Counted from the first letter of the stretch, positions 1-11,246 are shown. The stretch is DNA of 64,000 bases from Dichetophora obliterata (GCA_963920525.1 OY986439.1:53445482-53509481), one strand, 5' to 3'. A program made the numbers and translations. Notes: a model not told the origin generated them from the sequence alone.

Positions 1-196
1 CAGGATTCAATTACGAATATCATGAACACCAGCTAGACTAGATTTGCCTGCATATAATAGGTTTTTCCAAATTTTTTCAGAATAAGACATGCGGCGACAA
101 TGAAATACAAAGTACCATACAAATTTTTTTTGTTACAAGGCATATTGCAAACTCAGAGCATTTGGCGGGTCCCATTAACAACGTAGCTTTATCTTG

Positions 197-318
197 AAGC
201 AGGCAGAATTTTCACTATATTCGCAATGTTTGTTCGAAGACTCTCACAACTCTTAGCTGAATCGCGAAGCAGGCAAAATGATCACTATGTTTGTTCGTTT
301 ATCCGCCCAACTCTCAAC
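197..318. repeat. Imperfect ~68-bp direct repeat
   Basis: Two successive blocks share the pattern GAAGCAGGCA..TCACTATNTTTGTTCG followed by CAACTCTnA (about 197-253 and 265-318). The flanking stretch from 1 to about 550 contains further GCGAAGC words and GAGAGTGAG words but no reading frame I recognise. It may be an old element end. Nothing identifies a family. Confidence 0.4.
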
Positions 319-596
319 ATGAGGATCGAAGCAAGCACATATTGTAGAGCAGAGAGTGAGAGCATAATTCGCACTCAACATTAAAAAAGAGAGTGAGTTA
401 ATGCGAAGCAAACAAAATTGTTTGAGGAACGCGAGTGCCAGAGAAAACAGAAAATGTAGTGAAGAAGGAGAGTGCGTTATGAAGCGAAGCGGTTGTTGCA
501 GATCTCTGCTTTCTACTTTGTTTTCTAAATAAAATACATAATAATCGATATATTGTTTCAAATCTTTATTTGGAATGATAGTTCGGTTCCTACAAC

Positions 597-926
597 TCAA
601 TGTTTAAAAATTATTTCGTTCAAATTTTGCCCACGACTAGCTCTTAAATGGTCCATTCTGTGGGTACAACTTTCAAATTTCGACAAAATCCGAGGTCGAC
701 GACGAATCGATTGTTCACGGTTTTCACGAACACTCTCTGCTACTGCAGCAATATTCTCAAAATTACGGGTTCTATGCACTCTGAATGATGAAGTAATGAT
801 GAGTGTAAAATTGGTTCGAAATTTGGCGATGGTTTGATGGCTTGGATGCTCACAACGACCAAAATGATGTTGAACAACTCGATAACATTCTCTAACTGAT
901 GACTGATTTTGGTAGTAAGTTTCCAC
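597..926 (-). pseudogene. DUF4817-type helix-turn-helix transposase fragment
   Basis: The minus-strand frame begins METYYQNQSSVRECYRVV and continues with HFGRCEHPSHQTIAKF, then ENIAAVAESVRENREQSIRR. This is the pattern of the N-terminal helix-turn-helix domain (DUF4817) found before the catalytic domain of many insect mariner/Tc-like transposases: a tyrosine/charged start, an HFGR...PSxxTI turn, and a second helix with 'ENI..V.E.V..N...S.RR'. About 100 residues remain. The linker after residue 38 is out of register and no DDE catalytic domain follows, so the copy is dead. The stretch from the likely start codon up to 1077 looks like the 5' untranslated leader and end of the element. Family assignment is by motif only. 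Confidence 0.6.
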
Positions 927-1077
927 AATTATTGTAATAAGCGTTGTTCAGGAGCAAGTCAATTCATGATTGAGTCGTATTGAATACTGAACACAAACGT
1001 CATATGGACAAGCTATTTGACACATTACAGCTGTCAAAGCAACCCAGTTGAAAAAGGGACCTCGTATTGGATCACCC
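927..1077 (-). mobile_element. Terminal segment of the DUF4817-type transposon
   Basis: Directly upstream (minus-strand sense) of the transposase fragment. It ends with GGGTGATCCAATACGAGG on the minus strand (about 1057-1077), which resembles the GGGTGATCC termini I associate with this kind of insect transposon. The matching inverted end was not found on the other side of the coding remnant, so the element is truncated. The exact boundary is uncertain. Confidence 0.4.
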
Positions 1078-1127
1078 TTTATATGCATAGGATATTTAAT
1101 ACTTTGTTGTAGATTATAAAATTATAT

Positions 1128-1330
1128 TAATTTCTGTTGACTTTTTCGACACAATTTCGATTACATTTTCGCACGTAACGATGCACGTTCAACACTGTCA
1201 ACCCGTTCAATCGGTCTTCACTTGTTTTGCTTCGCAGATACGTTTTTAATCTGTGTACAAATGAAAATGAGCGTTCGCTTGAAGCCACTCGGAAGGGTTG
1301 TGCTTAAAAATTTGTAGGACCCGATGTATT
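1128..1330 (-). pseudogene. hAT transposase C-terminal (dimerisation) domain remnant
   Basis: On the minus strand, positions about 1299 down to 1128 read VASSERSFSFVHRLKTYLR, then SEDRLNGLTVLNVHRYV and a stop. This is the hAT C-terminal dimerisation motif ('P(V)SxAxxERSFSxLxxIKTYLRSTMxxxRLxxL'), especially like the ZMYM/TTF-type hAT proteins. The preceding sequence (to about 1430) reads as a related frame with a stop and frameshifts (FALNIYTKIL on the -1246 to -1431 frame). Only the last 60-100 residues of a ~600-residue protein remain. It is a dead fragment abutting the DUF4817 element. Confidence 0.65.
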
Positions 1331-1639
1331 GATGGCTGGAATTGTTTGTTGCAATTGTTGAGAGCATAAATTAATAATTTAGCTTGTTTTTCTTTGAGAA
1401 TCTTGGTGTAAATATTGAGGGCGAACATCAAAGATTTTTTTTATTATGCTGTCACCTTTTCCACATCGCAAAGTGTTGGGATTGCAGGTTTTTTTTTGAG
1501 GTATTTGACCTATTTGAGAATGTGAGGTATTTCGGGTGTTTCGGTGGGATATTCTACTGTGTCAGGATTTAAAAATTTAAATTCGTATTCGTGTAAATAA
1601 ATAAAACTCTATAATTTACTATAAGAAGTCTTAAGACTA

Positions 1640-2330
1640 TTTCTTTTTATACATAGGATAAAAAAAAAATAAAAACTTAAAAAAATAAAAAATCCTTATT
1701 ATGCTATAAATATTTTGGTGGGTTTTTTCGCGGGTTTTTCGTGTCGTTCTGGTGGGATAAAGAAAGCTTAATTTCCTTTACATACGATTCACATCAGTGG
1801 TTGTTATGCTTGTTTTGATATTTATTTTTATACATAGGATAATGAAATAAAAACTTAAAAGAAATAATAAAAAAAAATCCTTTTTGCTATAAATATTTTG
1901 GTGGGGTTTTTCGCGGGTTTTTCGTGTCGTTTTGGTGGGATAAAAAAAGCTAAATTTCCTTTACATACGATTCACATCACTGGTTGTTGTGCTTGTTTTG
2001 ATATTTCTTTTTATACATAGGATAATAAAATAAAAACTTAAAAAAAAATAAAAAAATCCTTTATGCTATAAATATTTTGGTAGGATTTTTCGTGGGTTTT
2101 TCGTGTCGTTTTGGTGGGATAAAGAAAGCTAAATTTTCTTTACATACGAATCACATCACTGGTTGTTATGTTGTTTTGATACTTATTTTTATAAATAGGA
2201 TAATAAAATAAAAACTTAAGAAAAAATAATAAAACAAATCCTTTATGCTATAAATACTTTGGTAGGGTTTTTCACGGGTTTTTCGTAGGGTTTTCGTATC
2301 GTTTTGGTGGGATAATTTGTGTCGTTGGTT
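1640..2330. repeat. ~181-bp tandem repeat, about four copies
   Basis: The landmark TTTTTATACATAGGATA recurs near 1644, 1825, 2008 and (as TTATAAATAGGATA) 2186, spacing 178-183 bp. Each unit also has ATGCTATAAATA, GGGTTTTTCGTGTCG, GGTGGGATAAAGAAAGC and ACATACGATTCACATCA in the same order. The last copy is shortened and diverges after about 2320. The array is non-coding, of satellite type. Confidence 0.85.
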
Positions 2331-2519
2331 GAAACCAATCAATAAACAGGAATTTTTCTCCATTTTACGGTACAAAAAAGAATTCTACGTCTGCACTTAC
2401 GATACTATCGAAACTGTGATTTTTTTTCATATTAAATCTAACTGTGCGTTGACCTTTTTTATCTGTGTTTATAATTTATAATTATAATAAACTTTATAAT
2501 TTCAACATTTTTCACTTAA

Positions 2520-3065
2520 TTTGGTACGAGGAATCTCGTCGTAACATTTTTTTTACCACTTTACCGAACATTTTAGAACAACATTTTTTTAAACTATATA
2601 ACTCAGAATCAAAAATTTATCAAGATATGCAATCATTTTCATGTTGATAACTCTTGAACCTTTAGGATTTTCATTTTGGTTCTTTTTAGCAAAGTTCTTC
2701 CTATTATTCTAACCAACAACTTTGCTGAACATATAAATATGAAAAAATCGCTTCCAGTGGGTCTTATCGAATGAGTCTTACAAAAGTCTAGCTTAAAGTC
2801 ATAGCGTATGAGTAACATTAATTACTTTGAAGCGATGAAAGCGGGCTTCATATAAAGTTTTTTCATATAAATTTTGTCAGCGAAGTTGTTGGCCAGAATA
2901 ATAGGAATAACTTTGCTGAGGAAACAAAAATAAAATTCTTATTGGTTCACGAGTTATCATCATGATAATAAATGTATATCTGGAATAATTTAAAAAAAAA
3001 ATTTGCTCTAAAGTCTTCGACAAAGTGGCAAAACGGATGTCTCCACGAGATTTCTCATATAAAAA
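2520..3065. repeat. Large imperfect inverted repeat, ~190-210-bp arms
   Basis: The left arm (about 2527-2735) and the reverse complement of the right arm (about 2876-3060) share, in order: GAAATCTCGT/GGAATCTCGT, CCACTTTnnCGAA, TGATAACTCnTGAACC, and CAGCAAAGTT.TTCCTATTATTCT with CCAACAACTT. Identity is roughly 70-75% by eye. The spacer is about 140 bp. No transposase is visible inside. It is most likely an old foldback-type or MITE structure. Confidence 0.7.
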
Positions 3066-3553
3066 ACTTTTTAAGAAAAAAAAGAAAACCAACTTCAAAA
3101 CCACTACAAAGTAAAAAATAATTTTAAATTCCTTTTCACATTAATTCTTGGGCAAATTTGATAATTTATTTATATATAGTATTAAATTGGAAATTTTATT
3201 ATTATAATTTTTTTTCTATTTTGTATTGTTATCATAAATATATTAATTTCTAAATGAATAAAAATCCTTTAAAGCCTTTAAAACTTTAAAAGTGTTTATT
3301 TTATAAAAGTCTGATTACATTAGCGCCGAATTTAAAAGTTTTTTATTCATGGAGAAATTAATATATTTATGATAATAATGCAAAATAGAAAAAAAAAATT
3401 ATAATAAGATTTTCAATTCCATACTATATAAAAAAAAATTATCAAATTTGACCAAGAATTAATGTAAAAAGTAATTTAAAATTATTTTTTACTTTGTAGT
3501 GGTTTTTTGAAGTTGTTTTTTTTTTTTTTTGTTAAAAAGTTTTTATTTCTTCC
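3059..3553. repeat. Second inverted repeat, ~210-bp arms, ~60-bp spacer
   Basis: The arms run about 3059-3270 and 3335-3553. The reverse complement of the left arm matches the right arm through ATTCATnnAGAAATTAATAT, TTATGATAA.AAT.CAAAATAG, CAAGAATTAATGT and TTTTTACTTTGTA, at about 90% identity. It abuts the preceding inverted repeat with almost no gap. There is no coding capacity. It may be a foldback element or a head-to-head duplication. Confidence 0.8.
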
Positions 3554-3574
3554 TTTTTGGAGATTATGATAACA

Positions 3575-3865
3575 ATTTTGCCCATTCTTGTAACGAATTT
3601 TGGTACCCTAGTGTCCACATTAGCTGAGAAACAGTATTTTTCTTATATTGCCCACTTATGCGCCCACTTTCTTGAGCGAAAATTTTCATAATTATGCCTA
3701 CCCCTGTACCTAATTTCAGTATCCTAGTGACAATATTATTCGAGTTACGGCGTTTTTCTAATATTGCCACGCCTTTGTCGAACAACACTCACTTTTTTGA
3801 CCGTAATTTGTAATATTTGTTCCAACCCCTGTACCAATTTCTAGTACCCTAGTGTCAATATTAAC
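3575..3865. repeat. ~120-bp tandem repeat, three diverged copies
   Basis: A block reading GTACCnAATTTnnGTACCCTAGTGTC recurs at about 3590, 3707 and 3829 (spacing 117 and 122), with intervening CGTTTTTCTAATATTGCC-like words. It is highly diverged and non-coding. Short words such as GCGCCCACTT are shared with the Helitron interior near 27 kb, but this is too little to assign it. Confidence 0.5.
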
Positions 3866-3869
3866 CAGG

Positions 3870-4440
3870 GCTCGCATTTGCTCATTCATGAACTGCTCAT
3901 TTCTGCTTCTATTCATTCATTTAAGAATATGAAAAAAAATCAAAGTGAGGAGCTCGTTTTTGTGAAGAGATGAGCAGATTTTTTTTGTTCATGAACTGAA
4001 GAAGAGCAAACTAGTTTGTGAACAAGAACATTTTTTACTCTTTTGAAGAGACTGTTGCTATTCATCTGTTCTTCAATGCTTCACTTGTCGTTCGTTGGAT
4101 CTTCATTTGTTCATGAAATTTTCATGAAGTGGTGAAGGCAACGGATGATGCTCTCGTTCGTTTCGTTTAATTTTGTTTTTTAGATACACACAACGTTTGC
4201 ATGCTGTGTTGTATTGAAGCGAGGCAATGAAATGACTTGAATGTTTGTGTGTATGTATGTTAAGCAGCGTGGCAACAAGAATGCAATAACAGAGCATTGT
4301 GGGATTCTATGGAAAGTTTAATAAACAGCCACAGATTTGTTTTTGGTACGCATGCACAGTGGCTCATATGATGGTTGATAGCAAATAAAATTTACTTTTT
4401 CTATTTTGGGGATTACAAATTCCACCTGTAGGGTAAAAAA
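3870..4440. other. Unassigned stretch with GTTCATGAAC-like words
   Basis: The palindromic words TTCATGAA and GTTCATGAAC recur (3886, 3988, 4112) among CTCATTC and GAAGAG words. No reading frame, RNA gene or element end was recognised. Confidence 0.3.
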
Positions 4441-4900
4441 TTTAGAAATATGTAGCCACCTAATAATATGTATTTTGACGTGTTTTAAACGTCAGTTATC
4501 AGTGTTAGGAGGTCGCTGATTTCGAATCTGAAGTCAGAATTTTAAAATTCAAGTTAGTTGATAGGGTTCCCACCTTATTTTTTTTAATTTTTACGAATTT
4601 GGGGCCGGAAAAAAAAAATGGTACACCAAAAATGGGTCGCTGAATCCAAATCCGTCGTCAGAATTTCAAAATTATAAAATTTTGAAATAATAGGGTTGCC
4701 ACCTAATAATATGTCTTTTTAAGAGTTTTAAACGTCATTTATTAGTGTTAAGGGGTCGCTGATTTCGAATCTAAAGTCAGAATTTTAAAATTCAAGATGT
4801 GGATAGGGTTGCCACCTTAATTTTTTTTAGTTTTATAAATTCGGGGCTGGCAAAAAAAATGGTACACCAAAAATGGGTCGCTGAATCCCATTGTATGGTG
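4440..4900. repeat. Two-copy ~245-bp tandem repeat related to the 22-kb satellite
   Basis: Two units each carry GCCACCTAATAATATGT, a TTTTAAACGTCA block, GTCGCTGATTTCGAATCT, a GGTTnCCACCTTA.TTTTTT block, and ATGGTACACCAAAAATGG ending in GGGTCGCTGAATCC. They start near 4448 and 4690. The word GGTCGCTGATTTCGAATCT is also the reverse complement of the core of the satellite monomer at 21.86-23.2 kb. The two repeat families therefore share a module. Confidence 0.75.
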
Positions 4901-5103
4901 TACAGAATGAACACCAGTATATCACATTTAAATACAGATTCTCCGAGAATTCCGGGGGTTTGAACTCCTAAACCCCTCCCCCTGAATCCGTGCCTGGTGG
5001 GAGTAGAAGGATAAAACTGTACAACTTCAAATTCATTAAAATCGGTCAAGCCGTTTCGGAGGAGTGCGCTCGTAAACACCGTGACAGATTTTTATTTATT
5101 AGA
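4880..5103 (-). mobile_element. Helitron 5' end, partial, minus strand
   Basis: Read on the minus strand from 5103, the sequence starts TCTAATAAATAAAAATC, then GTCACGGTGTTT, ACTCCTCCGAAACGG and GACCGATTTTAATGAA. This is the same order seen at the 5' end of the complete Helitron at 47380. The base outside is A on the element strand, as expected for an A|T target. No CTAG-type 3' end is visible on this side, so the copy is truncated or its tail has decayed. Confidence 0.7.
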
Positions 5104-6612
5104 TATGAAGACCGAAAAGTGACAGCTGTAATTGTATTTTTAATGAAAGCGTAACCTAGTCAAGTAAGCTATTCCATCTTTGGTCAATGAATCAAGGTTT
5201 AAATAGGATCATTAACCCACCACTGTGTGTGTGTGTGTGTGTGTGTGAATAGCACATGCCTACTTAATAACATCTCTATTAAGATAATTATAGCTGTAAC
5301 TGTCAAAAACTACTAGCAATGAAAGACTTTTTTGGCAAGTGGTACAAGTTTAATGGCATCATTATGAAGAGCAACGCATGCTTTATCATCATCATCAACA
5401 ACATAACAATCATCAACAAAAATCCAGCATATGTAAAATATTTTCCGCTTCACCCTCAAACAATTTATTCTTACAACAGATGTCAAGGCAAAAGACCCAA
5501 AAAACAAAAACAATAAATGTCATTCAATGCAGTCAGTCAAGTCAGTCATCTTGCAATACTTCTGTACGTGTCAATTGCCAACAAAAGTTAAGCCATCCTA
5601 CCCTCAATAACATGCCCATCAATATAACACGCAGTAGCTGCTTCTGGTGTTGCTGCTTGGCTGGCTGGCTGGCTGACTCTAGCATTCAGACGAAACGAAT
5701 TACAACAGCAGAGAGGTTTAAATACTTGGCTGACTTTGGCTATCAAAAAATTTGTCGTTCGTGCCTGTCATTATAACGGTAGTAGCTGCTATTCAAAACT
5801 GTTCCCGCAGCATTATTTTCATGATTTGTTGTTGATTTGACTTGGGTTTGAATCGGTTTGGTCTGATTCTGCTGCTTGCTATTATTTCTGCTACAGTTTT
5901 GATTGTGACTTAACCCGGCTTTTTGGAGTTCTACACTTTTGCACTGGCACACACACACACACACACACACAATCTGCAGAAGGCTTTGACGTCTTTTTTG
6001 TTCTGTAATATGATGACTTTATTTTTTACCGTTTTCTGCTTTCGACATGCTACTCAGTTGATTTAAACTGTGGCAACGCCGGCACAGTTAATGCCAACCA
6101 CCAGCAGTACAACGCCGCCTGCCTTTTAAACGCTTCAACGCGTTTGCAGAGTGCTTTTATTCTCTGTCAAAAATTACAACTTATGTCTGGTATTTTTATC
6201 TGAATTTTTTGGTTTTTTTATAACTTTTGCCAAGGTGCGTATTTGTTATGCAAGAATTCGTATTTTTCTGTTGATGTTTTTTTAAAATTTTTTTCCATTG
6301 TCATTATTTGCTGCACTACTTTTGCAATAATATTTATTTATGTGTGACAGCTACAGTTATATCACACTTCGGTGTCGTGTTTTTTTTTATTTTTTGCTTG
6401 AGAGTGTGTTGCCAAGTGTTTCTGGGTAACCACCATGGCCCGTGTGGTTGAGCTTTTTTCCTTTCCTTTTTTTCAATAACGCTTGTAAAATTGTGTCAGT
6501 GATGACAGTGTAATGCAAAACTGTAATGAACTGTAAAGAATGTGACAAAATCTGAGTTGTATTGTTAAGATCGATAGTTTCTTTTTATTGCTAAGAAAAC
6601 AGTTTTACAGTA
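5104..6612. other. Quiet stretch with (GT)n and (CA)n microsatellites
   Basis: A (GT)n run occurs at about 5225-5247 and a (CA)n run at about 5948-5971. CAT/CAA-rich sequence near 5385-5420 opens a 132-codon frame (5378-5776) that starts HHHQQHNNHQQ. The frame looks like low-complexity chance rather than a gene: it has no domain and no splice or codon support. The mixed composition between 5500 and 6150 resembles ordinary unique intergenic or intronic DNA. Confidence 0.4.
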
Positions 6613-7026
6613 TGGGTATTCACGGATTGTTGCGAATCGCAAGAGTGTGAACATGCAAGATATTTTGCACACTAACGCGTGAACATAAATATTGTAACTT
6701 TTACAATAAAATGAAATGTCGAATGAACAGTAAATATATTGCCACCTCATTTCAAACCATTAAAAGTTATTAAAATCAACGTACAAAATTAACCTTTTTA
6801 AAGTTTTACCCAGGTGGCAACTATGTTTGAAAACAATCAAAACACGAATCATCTGTTTAGCATCACTGCTTGTGCATTCTCGCAAGTGGTTTGAGCAGTG
6901 CGTAATTCAAGAGGAGTCGCAAAATTGCTTCCACTGTGTTTGTTGTTGGAATGATGCGAAAGTACGCAATCATGCATTTTCGCATCGTTGCAACTGTGTT
7001 TCGCATCAACCCGTGGTCTTTTCTAA
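6613..7026. mobile_element. MITE, GGGGTATTCACG family, decayed copy
   Basis: It starts TA|TGGGTATTCACGG and aligns over about 410 bp with the intact copy at 36307-36722 (shared: GAATGAACAGTAAATATATT, TTACCCAGGTGGCAACTA, GCATTTTCGCATCGT). The right terminus has decayed to CCGTGGTC. The element encodes nothing. The short frames on either strand (6565-6750, 6827-7057) are products of the MITE. Confidence 0.75.
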
Positions 7027-7141
7027 CAGAAAGTTTTGCAGTGAAGTGAATTTGTGAAAATTGTTAAACTTTATGTTTGAACCAGAATAAAGATTTTTAT
7101 AAAAAACTTGCAGGCCGCAGTTGTCCGCTGCTTTTTTTATT

Positions 7142-7231
7142 ATTCTCCATAAAACAATACATCTCAAACGAAATAGAAAAGTCTTCTTTTGCTTTATTTT
7201 GTTTTGGAGCGCAGCACTGCATTTATATGTA
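7142..7231. repeat. Left part of a dispersed repeat split by an insertion
   Basis: AAAACAATACAT.TC through TTTTGTTTTGGAG and CTGCATTTATATGTA matches the segment at about 61744-61823. At 7231 the match stops. It resumes at 9808, so the two halves of this repeat copy are separated by 2.58 kb of inserted sequence. Confidence 0.7.
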
Positions 7232-9807
7232 CTAGTATCGCCTGTGGCCGAAATTCGACCAACTTTCTGAAATTTCAATTGTTTTCTTCTCATTCTGAGA
7301 CGATGACCTTTCTTTAAGAAAATGTGTTGTACTAAGAAAATCTTAAGTTTCAAATTATCGCAATAATTTTGATATCAGAATAGCTGAAATTTTTAAAAAA
7401 TATTATCTGTAAAAACATTACCTAAAAAAAAACGTTCGTACACCGTTATTTTTCACAAAAACTGCTTTTCATACAAAAAGACGTTGTGCTGAAAAAAAAT
7501 CTATAGTTTTCGAGATATCGTCATAACTTTGATGTCAAAATAAAGGATATTTTTCAGAATTTACTATTTGTAAGTAATTTCACCATCATAATATATATTC
7601 ACACATGTTACATAAAAAATGCTTATTGTAGGGTATCCGTAAGAGATAACGAAAAATGTTTTTGTATTTGTATTTATGTCTAAAATTTCCTCTTTCTTTC
7701 ATTTCTTATATTTTAGGTTTTACTTTCGGAAATATTTCAGGTCAAAGGCCACAAAAATATTCGGTGAACTCTTTCTTCCTACTCTTATTTAAAAAATTAT
7801 CAAAATCGGTTCAGAAACACGGAATAAAATGGTACCGAACTGTTTCGCCTACTCCTATTTATAAATAGAGTATCGCCTGTGGTCGAAATTCGACCAAATT
7901 TCTGAAATTTAATAGTTTTTGTCATTCTGAGGCATGACCTTGACTTAAGATAATGTGCTGTACTAAGAAAATCTTAAGTTTCAATACAAAAATACATTGT
8001 ACTGAGAAAAGTTACAGTTTTCGAGATATCGTCATAACTTTGATGTCAAAATAAAGTGAACTTTTCAGAATTTACTATTTGTAAGAAATTTCACCATCAC
8101 AATACATATTCACACATGTTACATAAAAAAAGGCTGGTTGTAGAGTAACCGTAAGAGATAGGGAAAAGTGTTTTTTGTACATTGCATTAATGCCTAAAAT
8201 TTCCTCTTACGCCATGTTCTTCCATTTCTTAGAGTTTTGGTTTTACTTCAGAAATATTCTTTCAACGCTCATATTTCAGGTCAAATGTCACAAAAATATT
8301 CGGTGAACTTCTTCTCCCTACTCTTATTTATTTAAAAAAAATTATCAGAAACACGGAAGAACTGTTTCTCCTACGCCTATTTCTATATACTTTTATAACG
8401 AAATGGCTTAAAACATAAATTTGTGCATATAACTTTGGAGTGGTTTGAAATATTTGAAAATTTTTTGTACAAAAATTATTTTTAAAGCTGTAAAACTTTG
8501 TAAAAAATATACAAACAACATTTTAAAAAATGACATTTTCATCAAAAAAATCAAAAAAGGTGGTGGTTTATGATTTTCGAGGATAGAAACTGTTTTTTGC
8601 ATTATGTGTCAAAATGAAGCAATTTATGCTAATAAATAATATGTCATATGAAAGAGTGTGAAAAAAGAAAATTTTATAAGAAAAAAAATTACAACAACAA
8701 AAACGTTTGGAATATTTTTTGAGCAAAAACTGAATATTTTGGAGGTATTTTTAAAACCATATAAAACATTGAATTGTTGAGACAACGGTAATTCTTTTCT
8801 TATTTCTCCAAAGTCAATTTATTGATCTTTCAGCCAAAGAAAATTTGATGAAAATCGATTGAAAAATGGCCAAGATATTTGCTTGCAAAATCAAAACATG
8901 AAATTTAAATTTTTTTTCTCATTCTGAGGCGATGACCTTGCTTCAAGGAAATACGTTTTACTGAGAAAATCTAAATTTTTTAAAATATCTCAATAGTTTT
9001 GATGTCAATAACAGGAATTTTAACATATTATCCGAGAAAAATATTACCAAAAAAGCTTTCCTATACCGTTATATATCTGAACCAATGACGTTTCATACAA
9101 AAATACGTTGTACTGAAAACATCTAGAGCTTTCGAGATATCACAATAATTTATATGTCAAATTAACGGAAATTTTTCATAATGTACTATTTTGCAGAAAT
9201 TTCACCATCACACATTTCACCATATATATGCACACTTGTAACCGTAAAAAATGCTTATTGTAGGGTATCCCTAGAAATGGCGAAAAATGTCTGAAATATA
9301 TTTTGCATATCTTATCAATGTTTAAAGTTCCCTTAACATCATGTTTTTCTATATCTTACAGTTTAGCATTTATTTAATATTTCAGGTCAAAGGTCACTAA
9401 TCTAAAATGCAATCATACTGTGCAGCCTAACCTTCCATCTGATACCTGGTTCACTATTTTACCTCTTCTTTGCCCTGAGATTCCTTACTAAAATTAATAT
9501 AAACTTTCAACACTAATATTTCGGGTCAGATGTCATTAACCCGAATCACCCTGAGTAATTTTTTTTTTAAATTTTCAGAATGACCTGTTAACGCAAATAT
9601 AAAATGGTTTAAACTAAAATAAGCACATTTTAAGTGTTTGTGTTTGCGTTACCATATGGCAACGACAGGGTGTTTCGGGTTAATTTAAAATCTAACGATT
9701 CTAGGAGCAGTACCTTTCGACTGATATACGTTTTATTGCCCTTATTCTAGAATAAATATCAAAAAAGTGTACGACAACATTTGATGTTTGCGTATTAGTA
9801 TATAAGA
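7232..9807. mobile_element. 2.6-kb insertion built of three diverged direct repeats
   Basis: The block lies between the two halves of a repeat that is uninterrupted at 61.8 kb. Inside, copies begin near 7232, 7868 and 8905. Shared landmarks are TATCGCCTGTGG.CGAAATTC, TTCTCATTCTGAG.CGATGACC, TTTTCGAGATATCG, ATTTCACCATCA and ATATTTCAGGTCAAAGG. The first two copies are about 637 and 520 bp. The third is the most diverged and lacks the first landmark. No transposase or inverted ends are visible, so the class is unknown. Confidence 0.6.
9540..9679. mobile_element. piggyBac-like MITE, 140 bp
   Basis: It is flanked on both sides by TTAA (9536-9539 and 9680-9683). The terminal inverted repeats are CCCGAATCACCCTG and (from the right) CCCGAAACACCCTG, 13 of 14 matching. 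TTAA target plus ends starting CCC are the piggyBac signature. It is internal to the 2.6-kb insertion, so it arrived after or with it. Non-coding. Confidence 0.75.
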
Positions 9808-10150
9808 TCTCACTTTTTGCCTTGCTTAAGGCTCATCTGTTTTTTTTTGTTGCACTGTGCTAGCTGAGCAAAAAGAGAGTAGTAGAGAGCAACAAGAAGT
9901 TTATTGACTCTCTCGCAATAAAAACGCGCGAAAAGAAAACGATTAAGAAATGCCTAGCAGCTGGGCATTGCTTTAAATAACTTAACACTTTGATTGAATA
10001 TACTTATTATTAAAATTTCGAACGGAAAATACCCCTAAAAAGTGCTGTATTTAAAATATGATGTTTTAAAACTTTATTCATAAAAATCGACCCATTACTT
10101 TTGGAGTTTACCTGGAACAAAAAAGATCACTTAAATTTTATATAATAGTA
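9808..10150. repeat. Right part of the split dispersed repeat
   Basis: It begins TCTCACTTTTTGCCTTGC and continues with GGCTCATCTGTTTTT, GAAAAGAAAACGATTAAG and TTACTTTTGGAGTT. All are matched in order at 61824-62060, though the 10-kb copy has extra sequence around 9990-10080. No coding potential. Confidence 0.7.
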
Positions 10151-10293
10151 GTGGTAACTAAAGTTTTATTAATTCTTAAATGGTGAACCGGAAACGGTTC
10201 ATAACTGTAAAAACTCGTTGAGAGGATTTTCGTTCAATTTGTTCTTCTCTCTTCTTGTGTGTGTCAGATGCAGCATAACTACTTCCATCGTCG

Positions 10294-10685
10294 CCTAACA
10301 AATGTAATTAAGAATTGTAACAGACTTCGGAGGAATTTTAACTACTCCCAATGTCGCTTACTGTGTAAGGTAGATGTCATCAGTGTCTTATTGGCCATGT
10401 CCAAAGGATTGTAATTGACAGTTGTAAACAGACTTTGGAGCCCTCACAGATACATTGTATTTATAAATCAATTGCCCTGTAGTAAATGGACACATGTCGT
10501 AACCAATTATTTCTTAAATGCAATGTAGCTGCGAGGGCTCAAAAGACTGTTTACAATTGTCAATTACAATCCTTTGGACATGGCCAATAAGACACTGATG
10601 ACAGCTACTTGACACAGTAAGCGACATTGGGAGTAGTTACAGTTCCTCAAAAGTCTGTATAAAATTTTTAATTAAATTTGTTAGG
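10294..10685. repeat. Long inverted repeat, ~175-bp arms
   Basis: The left arm (10294-10468) and right arm (10511-10685) share GTGTCTTATTGGCCATGTCC, AAAGGATTGTAATTGACA, CTACTCCCAATGTCGCTTAC and GAGCCCTC.CAG.TACATTG as reverse complements. The best ~50 bp are nearly identical and the whole is roughly 88%. The spacer is ~42 bp. There is no gene inside. A transcript through it would fold into a long hairpin. Confidence 0.85.
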
Positions 10686-11246
10686 ACATGGACGCTAAAA
10701 CACTGAGCATAAAGCTACAGTCGCCATCTTTTTGATTAAAAGGTTATTTTGAGTCCCAATTCCACTGTTTTTGTTGCAACGTACAGAATACAAATTTTAT
10801 TAGGTTTTTATTAAAATTAGAAATGTAATGGTTACCTACTGTCAAAAACAATAATTTATACCTGAATTATCAGTATTGCCAGGTATGAAAAATCTTAAAA
10901 CAAGTAGTTTCGTAATTTGGAAACATTTGCACTGGCTATCTGTCATATCATAAAAAACACTCTTTCATTCCATTACTATTCAGCTCTTAATTGTAGATAG
11001 TAACATGCTATTTCATATCGAAGCTTTTTTTACACTTTTATCAACTTGAGATAAAATTAAATTGATAAGCAAAGTGAATAAAAGCAATTGTTTTACCTTT
11101 CTTCTTTTTTGTTTTTGCCCCAAAAAGCGTTAAGAAAAAATGTATAATCACTTTCCTGGAAGAACGCATTACTTAGCGTTTACAATGCAATGTTTGTATT
11201 TTGATTAATCATCGTCACGCTTTATAAGAAAAACAAAAAAACAATA

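Noticed and set aside
3886..4125. TTCATGAA palindromes as operators or recombination sites
   Set aside because: Short palindromes of this type are expected by chance, and their spacing is irregular.
5378..5776. 132-codon frame starting with H/Q/N runs as a fly gene
   Set aside because: Composition comes from CAT/CAA repeats; no domain, no splice evidence, and overlapping frames are equally long.
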